A DNA stretch of 5,550 nucleotides from JBJENW01 sp051880395 (GTDB taxonomy: Bacteria; Bacillota; Clostridia; Lachnospirales; Lachnospiraceae): contig JBJENW010000380.1 in assembly GCA_051880395.1 (NCBI GenBank), positions 1 to 5,550 of the forward strand, given 5' to 3'. The position numbers were made by a program, and so were the translations under genes. The notes under the pieces were generated by a model. It did no database searches and was not told where the DNA came from. It saw only the letters and a list, made by a program, of their open reading frames with translations. Within the stretch, counting starts at the first letter, position 1; each line of letters starts with the position of its first letter. Shown here piece after piece: positions 1 to 5,352 of the stretch.

Positions 1-44
1 CAAAAAAGTAGTGGAGTCAGTAACATAGGGGTTTGCTCGACAAA
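1..44. other. Short flank downstream of the HD-domain gene
   Basis: These 44 bases follow the stop codon of the minus-strand HD-domain gene. I see no stem followed by a T-run that would act as a terminator for that gene and no start of another gene. The terminator, if any, lies outside the window. Confidence 0.4.
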
Positions 45-644
45 TCAGTATTTTTGAATCCGCCCTTTTTGTAGATTGGGTTCGATAAAGTTTTTTTGGG
101 CATAGTCCCAGAGTGTTTCGGAGCCTTCTGCGGTGCGGCTATTACGACCGAGTATCTGAGAAAGATGTACGTTGTGTTCCTTCCAGGCTTTTCCGTCAGT
201 TGCAGCATTCAGCATCATTGGTTGAAGATTATCCATTGTGTGTGCAAATTTTGCCTCCGGTGTTTCATATGCCTCAAATTCCTCCCAGAGTGCCCGGAAT
301 TTTTCCCCCTGCTCCTGCGGGAGAAGTCCAAAAATCCGGTCTGCCGCCTTTTCTTCGCGCTCTCGCTGCGTTTTCTTTCCCTCTTCATCATAGGCATATG
401 TATCCCCTGCGTCGATTTCCACAATATCATGAATCAACAGCATCGTCACCGTCTTTAACACATCAATTTTTTCATTCGCATATTCACTCAATAAAATTGT
501 CATGATCGCCATATGCCAGGCATGTTGTGCATCGTCCTCTTTTCGTGACGCATCCGATATATATGTCTGACGCCCGATCATTTTTTCTTTGTCAATTTCC
601 TGTATGAATTCAAATTGCTTCTGCAGTCTTGTTTTTTCTTCCAT
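45..644 (-). CDS. HD-domain hydrolase, YfbR/HDDC2-like (probable 5'-deoxynucleotidase)
   Basis: Predicted 199-residue soluble cytoplasmic metal-dependent phosphohydrolase. Seen: a complete HD signature, with H41 in QHAWHM, the H72-D73 pair in LLIHDIVE, E76, D81 in AGDTYAY, and D138 in HTMDNLQP. The order and spacing match the HD_3 group containing E. coli YfbR (a 5'-nucleotidase acting on deoxynucleoside monophosphates with a divalent metal) and human HDDC2. No signal peptide, membrane segment or extra domain is visible, and the length (about 200) is normal. The start is the ATG at 644, preceded by a perfect AGGAGG with a 5-nt spacer. A GTG at 722 would add 26 residues, but it lacks a comparable site and would run through the predicted promoter and palindrome. 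The gene is divergent from the phosphopantetheinyl transferase gene and shares its leader. Family membership is firm. The substrate is inferred; a role in nucleotide-pool cleanup is likely but other nucleotides are possible. Confidence 0.9.
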   Translation of the reverse strand: MEEKTRLQKQFEFIQEIDKEKMIGRQTYISDASRKEDDAQHAWHMAIMTILLSEYANEKIDVLKTVTMLLIHDIVEIDAGDTYAYDEEGKKTQREREEKAADRIFGLLPQEQGEKFRALWEEFEAYETPEAKFAHTMDNLQPMMLNAATDGKAWKEHNVHLSQILGRNSRTAEGSETLWDYAQKNFIEPNLQKGRIQKY

Positions 645-649
645 ACAAA

Positions 650-655
650 CCTCCT
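650..655 (-). promoter_or_regulatory. Ribosome binding site deciding the HD gene start
   Basis: Reads AGGAGG on the minus strand, five bases before the ATG at 642-644. It selects the 199-residue form over the GTG-initiated 225-residue extension. Confidence 0.85.
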
Positions 656-657
656 GT

Positions 658-686
658 TTGCCTAATTTTTCGATAAATGATACAAT
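658..686 (+). promoter_or_regulatory. Candidate promoter of the phosphopantetheinyl transferase gene
   Basis: A -35-like TTGCCT (658-663), a 17-nt spacer and a -10 TACAAT (681-686). The -10 is preceded by TG at 678-679, giving an extended -10 (TGATACAAT). The predicted start near 692-694 would give a leader of about 115 nt. The palindrome at 695-713 begins right at this start. Prediction by eye only. Confidence 0.5.
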
Positions 687-694
687 CCTGTTGT

Positions 695-713
695 AGGATA
701 AATCTTTTATCCT
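695..713. promoter_or_regulatory. Perfect 19-bp palindrome, candidate shared operator
   Basis: AGGATAAA-TCT-TTTATCCT: two perfect 8-bp half sites around a 3-nt centre at 704. It lies between the two divergent genes and covers or abuts the predicted start sites of both promoters. A dimeric repressor bound here could block both directions. No regulator gene is in the window, so the binding protein is unknown. It could also form a small hairpin in the 5' leader of either transcript, but no T-run follows, so a terminator is unlikely. Confidence 0.5.
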
Positions 714-714
714 G

Positions 715-743
715 ATTTTCACACTGTACTCTCAGCCGATCAA
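715..743 (-). promoter_or_regulatory. Candidate promoter of the HD-domain gene
   Basis: On the minus strand: TTGATC (738-743), a 17-nt spacer, then GAAAAT (715-720) with a TG one base upstream of the -10. Each box matches four of six consensus bases. The start would fall near 708, inside the palindrome at 695-713, giving a leader of about 64 nt. Moderate support at best. Confidence 0.35.
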
Positions 744-806
744 AAATCAGCCCAAAACAAGTACAAGCGATTTTACCAAAAGACACCACATTCGAAAGGA
801 GCCACC

Positions 807-1469
807 ATGCAGATTTCTTACATTTTTGCAGAAAAACAGCCAATTTTTTCCTCAAAAGAATTCGACCTGCTTTTAAATACATTACCCAAACAGCGTCTTG
901 CAAAGATTACCCGCATCCAAAACGAACCCAACCGCCAATTATCGCTGCTCGCCAGCCTGCTTTTGGCAAAAGTACTCTCTGATGGGCTTTCCGTATCACC
1001 GAAAGACCTTTCTTTTTCTGTCAGCAAACACGGGAAACCATTTTTACCTGACTTTCCGGAATTCCATTTTTCTTTATCACACTCCGGCTTGTGCGCAGCT
1101 GTTGCAATCGATTCGTTCCCTATCGGACTTGATGTAGAAAAAATCGGTCCCTACCGCCACTCGATTCCCTCCCGCTTTTTTACCAAAAACGAACAGGATC
1201 ATATTCAGACATGCGGTACAAATGAGGCCTTTTTTGAAATCTGGACACAAAAAGAAGCATATGTAAAACAGTGCGGAACCGGATTTTCTGTTTCTCCGGA
1301 ATCGTTTAATGTAAAAGACCCAACGGAAACCAAACGACTTTTCAGTCAGGTCTATAATAATTATATGTTCTCTTTATGTGTAGACCGCGCACACCTGCCA
1401 CTAGCGCAAGAAGACATCCACTGGCAGGAGTATACGTGTTCCGAATTATCTCAATTTTTCTTGTCCTGA
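807..1469 (+). CDS. Sfp-type 4'-phosphopantetheinyl transferase
   Basis: 220-residue cytoplasmic enzyme that moves the 4'-phosphopantetheine arm of coenzyme A onto a serine of a carrier protein (ACP/PCP), turning apo into holo form. Seen: the family motifs in order, namely GKPFL (76-80), FSLSHSG (88-94, with H92), IGLDVEKI (106-113, metal ligands D109 and E111), RFFTKNE (123-129) and the WTQKEAYVKQCGTGF block (146-160, with E150 and K154). These positions nearly coincide with H90, D107, E109, E151 and K155 of B. subtilis Sfp, and the length is that of the Sfp subfamily, not the short AcpS type. The start ATG has AAGGAG five bases upstream. No carrier protein, NRPS, PKS or fatty-acid gene is in view, so the target is unknown; it could be fatty-acid ACP or a distant biosynthetic cluster. 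Its last 19 bases overlap the convergent MYG1-family gene. Confidence 0.93.
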   Translation: MQISYIFAEKQPIFSSKEFDLLLNTLPKQRLAKITRIQNEPNRQLSLLASLLLAKVLSDGLSVSPKDLSFSVSKHGKPFLPDFPEFHFSLSHSGLCAAVAIDSFPIGLDVEKIGPYRHSIPSRFFTKNEQDHIQTCGTNEAFFEIWTQKEAYVKQCGTGFSVSPESFNVKDPTETKRLFSQVYNNYMFSLCVDRAHLPLAQEDIHWQEYTCSELSQFFLS

Positions 1470-2317
1470 TTTGTTTCCTGTGCTAAGGAAATCTTTGCCA
1501 TGGCAAGCGCACCGTCTAACGTGTCTGCTGCCGCCAAAAAACCGGATGGATGACAAAAACGAGCTGTCGATATTCCTGTTTTTTCTTGCAATTCTTCCGG
1601 TTTTGCGCCCCTCCATTCTTCTGGAAATGGAAGTTTCAGCACTTCTTTTTCATCTACTTTTTCATCCTCCGGGATTGCCTGGATGCTGTACCCACCACGA
1701 TTAGACGGATAAATGGCATATTTTAAAGTCGTATGTGCAACAAATTTTTTCCATGGCATGAATTCTTCCAACAGCAAAATCTGCCCGTCGCTTTTTTGAA
1801 TTGCTTCCAATACTTGATTTTTTGCACGCTCTGTCGATGAAATACGCTCGAATTTGTGTTGTAAAATTGTCTGTGCCATCTCCACTGCCTCAAAGAAACG
1901 CTCATCAGAAGTCGTTGTTTTATCATCCCAACAAGGATTAAAATCGGCGATCACAGACGCGATCAAATTTGGACTGCCTGTATTATCCGACAAATCCAGA
2001 TCTTTGACAAATTTTTCATCAAATTCCTCCACCATTTCTTCCGAAAACAGCAACGCTCCAAACTCCCGCCAAATCAAACCGAAAGCCGCATACGGTGTTC
2101 CATCCTCACGCAGTTCTTTTTCTTTTTGATGATGATCAAATTTTCCGCCACCGATATCATAGATAATTCCATCAAAATCTTCCGGCGGACAATTTCCCCG
2201 CTCAATCTGGATATCCGGATTTAACATCCGAAGGAATGCAGTTGCAAATACATCATCGGAATGAAAGGAACCTGCGTGTGTATATCCATGTTCATAGCTG
2301 ATTTTTTTCTGACTCAT
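1451..2317 (-). CDS. MYG1-family DHH-like metal-dependent hydrolase/exonuclease
   Basis: 288-residue protein of the MYG1 (UPF0160) family. Eukaryotic MYG1 is described as a 3'-5' RNA exonuclease; bacterial members are little studied. Seen: the N-terminal HAGSFHSDDV motif (14-23, ligands H14, H19, D21, D22), DIGGGKFDHHQ (54-64, with the DHH-like D61-H62-H63), the LDLSDNTG segment (D111-N112), YPSNRGGYSIQAIP in the C-terminal half, and the family's C-terminal HPSGFLAAADTLDGALAMAK (256-275). All metal ligands expected of a DHH-type phosphoesterase appear present, and the length is normal for bacterial members. No signal peptide or membrane segment is seen, so it is probably cytoplasmic. The ATG is preceded by AGGAGG at 5 nt, and that site overlaps the stop codon of topB, so the gene is the second cistron of a topB operon. 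Its 3' end overlaps the transferase gene. Family assignment is firm; the substrate in bacteria is inferred to be RNA or an oligonucleotide. Confidence 0.9.
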   Translation of the reverse strand: MSQKKISYEHGYTHAGSFHSDDVFATAFLRMLNPDIQIERGNCPPEDFDGIIYDIGGGKFDHHQKEKELREDGTPYAAFGLIWREFGALLFSEEMVEEFDEKFVKDLDLSDNTGSPNLIASVIADFNPCWDDKTTTSDERFFEAVEMAQTILQHKFERISSTERAKNQVLEAIQKSDGQILLLEEFMPWKKFVAHTTLKYAIYPSNRGGYSIQAIPEDEKVDEKEVLKLPFPEEWRGAKPEELQEKTGISTARFCHPSGFLAAADTLDGALAMAKISLAQETNQDKKN

Positions 2318-2320
2318 GAT

Positions 2321-2328
2321 CTCCTCCT
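2321..2328 (-). promoter_or_regulatory. MYG1 ribosome binding site nested in the topB stop codon
   Basis: The minus strand reads TAGGAGGAGATC then ATG. The A and G of the topB TAG stop (2327-2329) are the first bases of the Shine-Dalgarno AGGAGG (2323-2328), with 5 nt to the start. Ribosomes ending on topB finish on the start region of the next gene, a standard arrangement for translational coupling. Confidence 0.85.
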
Positions 2329-4510
2329 ACAATTTAATATTTTTTAACGCTGCTGCAAATGCATTGTTGATCGGTTCTTCTGCTTCCTTTTGCTGCTTCT
2401 TTAAATATTTCTGTACGTCGCGTTTCGATACACCTGCGCCCTCTTTTTTACGTCGCTCCTGGAATTTTTCCAATCGCTCTTTATGACCGCAGGCACAGAC
2501 AAATGTGCTCTTTTCTCCGCTCCCGATCAGTTCCATACGCTTGTGGCAAACCGGACAACGCGCATTTGTAGTCCGCGCCACAGTCTGACGATACCCGCAT
2601 TCCCGGTCCTGGCAGACCAAAAGACGGCTGTTCTTTCCGTTTACCGCCAAGAGACGTTTGCCGCATTGCGGGCAGATCTTATTCGTCAGATTGTCATGAT
2701 GGAAGGTTCCCTCACCCTTTTTGATTTCTGAAACCAGCGACACTGTATACGAACGAATTTCCTGCATGAAAGAATTGCGCTTTAAGGAACCATCTGCAAT
2801 CTTCGACAACTTCATTTCCCAAGCGGCAGTAAGCTCCGGTTTTTTCAGATCTTCCGGAACCAACTCTAACAGCTGTCGCCCTTTGGATGTCGTATAAATT
2901 TCCGCCCCTTTCTTTTCCAGTAAAAACGAGGAAAACAGTTTTTCTATAATGTCCGCGCGCGTCGCAACCGTACCAAGCCCACCAGTTTCTCCCAGTGTCT
3001 TTGCCATTTGTTTGTCCTTTGTCTCCATGTAACGGACCGGATTTTCCATGGCAGATAACAGTGTTGCCTCTGTAAAACGCGCTGGCGGTTTCGTTTTTCC
3101 CTCGGTTCGTTTCACCTGTTCTACAAGAATCTTTTCTCCTTGCGAAAATTCCGGAAGTTCCTGCTTTTTCAGTTCCTCTGTCTCGTCTTCCTCTTCCGGA
3201 TCATCATAAATGGCCCGCCATCCGGCTTCTAACGTACGGTTTCCTTTTGCCACAAATTCCTCTGTTTTGATCACTCCGATCAGTGTTGTCTCTTCGTATT
3301 GATACGGCGGATACAGCACGGCCAGAAACCGTCTCACGACCAGATCGTAAATCTTTTTTTCTTCATTTGTCATATGCGTAAAGTCCGGCATCTGCTCCGT
3401 CGGAATGATCGCGTGATGATCCCCGACTTTCGCATCATTGACAAAGGAGGCGTTTGCCTTGATCGTCTGCTTCATCAAAGCCTGTGCGAATGGGCGATAA
3501 CTTCCCACACAAATTGCGTGCAGACGCTCCTTGATCGTTCCCACGATATCCGATGTCAAATAGCGGGAATCCGTCCGTGGATAGGTCAACACTTTATGAT
3601 TTTCATACAATCTCTGCATGATATTTAATGTCTGTTTCGCAGAATACCCGAATTTCTGGTTTGCCTCCCGCTGCAACTCTGTCAGATCATACAAAAGCGG
3701 CGCCTGCTTTTTCTTTTTCTTTGCCTGCAGGCTCTTGATCTGCAGTTTTTCATTTTGCACTTCCTGCTCCAATTTCTGAATCCGCTCTTTTGAAAAAGAA
3801 TGATAACTGCCGCTCTTTTCCTCTCTCCAGGTAAATGTTGTTTTCCGGCATACAAGCTGCAATCCATAATACGGCTTTGGCTGAAACGCACGGATTTCCT
3901 CCTCCCGCTGCGCGATCATCGCGAGTGTCGGTGTCTGCACACGGCCACAGGAAAGTTGCGCATTATACTGACAGGTCAGCGCACGTGTTGCATTCAGTCC
4001 TACCAGCCAGTCTGCCTCTGCTCTCGATACCGCTGCCCCATACAGATTCTCATACTCTTTTGCCGATTTCAGATGTGCGAATCCCTGTTTGATCGCTTTA
4101 TCTGTCACAGACGAAACCCACAAACGTTTACACGGTTTTTTACATCCTGTCTGTTTCAAGATCCATCGTGCGACCAGCTCACCTTCCCGCCCCGCATCCG
4201 TTGCGATCACCACATCCGTCACATCCGATCGGTTCAACTGCCGCTTCACTGCGCCATACTGTTTTGCGGTCTGCTTGATCACGACCGTGTCCAATTGTTT
4301 CGGCAACATCGGAAGATCCTCCATCTTCCAGTTTTGATATTTTTTATCATACTGTTCCGGATCCGCAAGTGTCACCAGATGACCAAGTGCCCATGTCACC
4401 ACATAATTCGTCCCTTCCAGTGCCCCGTCCAGCTTCTTTTTACATCCCAGCACACGGGCAATATCCCGGCCCACGGATGGTTTTTCCGCTAATACTAATG
4501 ATTTTCCCAT
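2327..4510 (-). CDS. topB: DNA topoisomerase III (type IA)
   Basis: 727-residue type IA topoisomerase, which cuts one DNA strand, passes another through and reseals. In bacteria it mainly decatenates replication and recombination intermediates. Seen: an N-terminal Toprim domain with LVLAEKPSVGRDIA (E9) and VIATDAGREGELVARW (D105, E109, E111), then the type IA core with RAEADWLVGLNATRALT (163-179), CGRVQTPTL (188-196) and the active-site HKVLTYPRTDSRYL, where Y310 forms the covalent link to DNA. The C-terminal tail has two zinc-ribbon-like sets, C613/C616/C633/C638 and C652/C655/C672/C674, followed by a basic tail. Total length equals that of B. subtilis TopB and exceeds the 653 residues of the E. 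coli enzyme. ATG 4510 is chosen because the protein then begins directly at the Toprim beta strand and a Shine-Dalgarno site precedes it. A TTG at 4579 adds 23 unrelated basic residues across the predicted promoter. It is first in an operon with the MYG1-family gene. Intact, with no frameshift. Confidence 0.96.
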   Translation of the reverse strand: MGKSLVLAEKPSVGRDIARVLGCKKKLDGALEGTNYVVTWALGHLVTLADPEQYDKKYQNWKMEDLPMLPKQLDTVVIKQTAKQYGAVKRQLNRSDVTDVVIATDAGREGELVARWILKQTGCKKPCKRLWVSSVTDKAIKQGFAHLKSAKEYENLYGAAVSRAEADWLVGLNATRALTCQYNAQLSCGRVQTPTLAMIAQREEEIRAFQPKPYYGLQLVCRKTTFTWREEKSGSYHSFSKERIQKLEQEVQNEKLQIKSLQAKKKKKQAPLLYDLTELQREANQKFGYSAKQTLNIMQRLYENHKVLTYPRTDSRYLTSDIVGTIKERLHAICVGSYRPFAQALMKQTIKANASFVNDAKVGDHHAIIPTEQMPDFTHMTNEEKKIYDLVVRRFLAVLYPPYQYEETTLIGVIKTEEFVAKGNRTLEAGWRAIYDDPEEEDETEELKKQELPEFSQGEKILVEQVKRTEGKTKPPARFTEATLLSAMENPVRYMETKDKQMAKTLGETGGLGTVATRADIIEKLFSSFLLEKKGAEIYTTSKGRQLLELVPEDLKKPELTAAWEMKLSKIADGSLKRNSFMQEIRSYTVSLVSEIKKGEGTFHHDNLTNKICPQCGKRLLAVNGKNSRLLVCQDRECGYRQTVARTTNARCPVCHKRMELIGSGEKSTFVCACGHKERLEKFQERRKKEGAGVSKRDVQKYLKKQQKEAEEPINNAFAAALKNIKL

Positions 4511-4520
4511 ACCAAAAAAA

Positions 4521-4526
4521 TCCTTT
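4521..4526 (-). promoter_or_regulatory. topB ribosome binding site with T-rich spacer
   Basis: AAAGGA on the minus strand, 10 nt before the ATG at 4510. The spacer contains a run of seven T. It supports the 727-residue start but is weaker and more distant than the sites of the other three genes, which may limit translation. Confidence 0.6.
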
Positions 4527-4544
4527 CTTCTTTTACTCTCTCTT

Positions 4545-4573
4545 ACTTTACAACGAAGTACTTTGTTTTGCAA
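4545..4573 (-). promoter_or_regulatory. Candidate topB promoter
   Basis: Minus strand TTGCAA (4568-4573), 17-nt spacer, TAAAGT (4545-4550); each box matches four of six consensus bases. Transcription would begin near 4538, giving a leader of about 28 nt that still includes the Shine-Dalgarno site. It would drive topB and the MYG1-family gene. By-eye prediction. Confidence 0.4.
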
Positions 4574-4654
4574 GCGCAATTCTGATTTGCCAAACCGTTT
4601 TTTATTTTCTCTCTATATGGGCGTAAATATTGCAGACGGTGCTTTTTCGGCCAC

Positions 4655-4669
4655 CCGATACAGTATCGG
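4655..4669. repeat. Small palindrome CCGATA-CAG-TATCGG
   Basis: A perfect 6-bp inverted repeat around a 3-nt centre, just outside the left arm of the long inverted repeat. A related CCGATAC string lies outside the right arm (about 5118-5124), so it may be part of the element's outer edge. It could be a protein binding site upstream of topB or a hairpin end. Confidence 0.5.
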
Positions 4670-4675
4670 CCCCAC

Positions 4676-4694
4676 CACTCTTTGAAAAAGAGTG
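4676..4694. repeat. Perfect 19-bp palindrome CACTCTTT-GAA-AAAGAGTG
   Basis: Two perfect 8-bp arms around a 3-nt centre, seven bases from the previous palindrome and two bases from the left arm of the long repeat. No T-run follows on either strand, so it is not a typical terminator. Only one half (AAGAGT-like) is kept outside the right arm, near 5104-5110. Confidence 0.55.
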
Positions 4695-4696
4695 AC

Positions 4697-4892
4697 GCGA
4701 ACAATATCTCAGACAGGGGATTCCTATGCGGACGTTTCCGAAATTTGGCTGGGTGCGCAAGGCGGGGGCGGCTGTTTCCAGAAAGGCTAGACAGAAATGA
4801 AGTCGAGTTTGGGTGGGCGGATTTGCGATGCTTTATTTTTGCAGTTTTCCGAATGTCGTACAAACTGCACGTAGGTGTATGTGGGAGAAAGA
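4697..4892 (+). repeat. Left arm (copy A) of the repeat family
   Basis: Taken as the forward orientation. Compared with the right arm it is identical over 42, 27 and 23 bp blocks but diverges elsewhere. For example, it reads GGCTAGACAG where copies B and C both read GGCTTTGACAG, and it lacks the ACACAGTTTCCGG string they share. Its outer border carries the two small palindromes. Confidence 0.8.
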
Positions 4893-4905
4893 CTCAGAAA
4901 CGGAC

Positions 4906-5097
4906 TCTTTCTCCCACATACACCTACGCACAGTTTGTACGCCTCTCGGCAAAACAGCAAAGGCATCGCAAATCCGCCCACCCAAACTCACTAACATTTC
5001 TGTCAAAGCCTTTCTGGAAACAGCCGCCCCCGCCTTGCGCACCCAGCCGAATTCCGGAAACTGTGTATCGGAAACGGTAGGTTGAGATATTTTTCGC
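4906..5097 (-). repeat. Right arm (copy B) of the repeat family
   Basis: Inverted copy of the left arm. It pairs with copy A and also shares blocks with the right-edge copy C: 4951-4970 with 5508-5527 (20 bp), 4995-5010 with 5468-5483 (16 bp) and 5054-5068 with 5411-5425 (15 bp). It looks closest to a family consensus. Confidence 0.8.
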
Positions 5098-5147
5098 TTA
5101 GGAAAAGAGTTGCGAACCCGATACGTTTTTGGCTGGTGTAAAGATTT

Positions 5148-5180
5148 GTTCCATCTACAACAACTTTTGCTCAAGAAATA
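5148..5180 (+). repeat. Short fragment resembling the outer edge of copy C
   Basis: GTTCCATCTACAACA followed by CTTTT and CAAGAAA, compared with GTTCCGTCTGCAACA...CTTTTT...CAAGAAA at about 5356-5387. Roughly three quarters identical by eye with one gap. It is in direct orientation and about 207 bp apart. The similarity stops at about 5180, so it may be a truncated copy or an edge motif. Confidence 0.4.
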
Positions 5181-5316
5181 TATGTATATCTGGATTCTTT
5201 TAAAATATGACAATTCAGTACACTGGAATTTTGCAAGATTTTTGTAGTCTTTTATTCAGAAAAAGCAATACAAAGCATACATATATTGGTCGAAACATTG
5301 TCTAAATATCCAAAAT

Positions 5317-5339
5317 AATGTTCCATACGGAATATTTTT
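5317..5339 (+). terminator. Weak stem-loop with short T-run
   Basis: AATGTTCC, loop ATAC, GGAATATT: eight pairs including one G-U, overlapping a run of five T at 5335-5339. The stem is A/T-rich and no plus-strand gene precedes it, so termination is doubtful. It might instead be a binding site or chance in A/T-rich DNA. Confidence 0.2.
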
Positions 5340-5352
5340 ATAAATTCACAAG

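Larger units (their letters stand above)
4697..5097. repeat. Long imperfect inverted repeat (fold-back element, about 400 bp)
   Basis: The two halves are reverse complements around a centre near 4899. The ends read GCGAA-n-AATATCTCA on the left and its complement on the right. Perfectly paired blocks: 4747-4788 with 5007-5048 (42 bp), 4805-4831 with 4963-4989 (27 bp), 4857-4867 with 4931-4941 (11 bp) and 4870-4892 with 4906-4928 (23 bp), around a 13-nt loop (4893-4905). A single strand or a transcript could fold into a stem of about 190 bp with bulges. Weaker similarity may continue outward to about 4630 and 5165. No transposase or target-site duplication was identified. Possibilities are a non-autonomous fold-back or MITE-like element, a large structured RNA, or a palindromic insertion left by another element. 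Confidence 0.85.

Noticed and set aside
645..722. N-terminal extension of the HD-domain protein from a GTG at 722
   Set aside because: It would cover the predicted promoter and palindrome and lacks a strong ribosome binding site, while the ATG at 644 has AGGAGG at 5 nt.
1474..1491. Stem TTTCCT/AGGAAA after the transferase stop codon as a terminator
   Set aside because: Only six weak pairs, no T-run, and it sits within the MYG1-family coding sequence.
1495..1506. Perfect 12-bp palindrome TTGCCATGGCAA
   Set aside because: Lies inside the coding sequence for the conserved MYG1 C-terminal motif (AMAK), so codon content explains it.
3800..4492. 230-residue plus-strand open frame
   Set aside because: Lies wholly antisense to topB, is rich in Cys, His and Arg as shadow frames are, and has no domain signature.
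4511..4579. N-terminal extension of topB from a TTG at 4579
   Set aside because: The 23 added residues precede the Toprim strand and match nothing in the family. The ATG at 4510 gives the usual 727-residue length.
4833..5213. 126-residue minus-strand open frame across the right arm, and a similar 132-residue plus-strand frame at 4682-5080
   Set aside because: Both simply read through the inverted repeat. They have no family motif and no good Shine-Dalgarno site, and the related peptide strings on both strands (HRKSAHPNS) follow from the DNA repeat itself.
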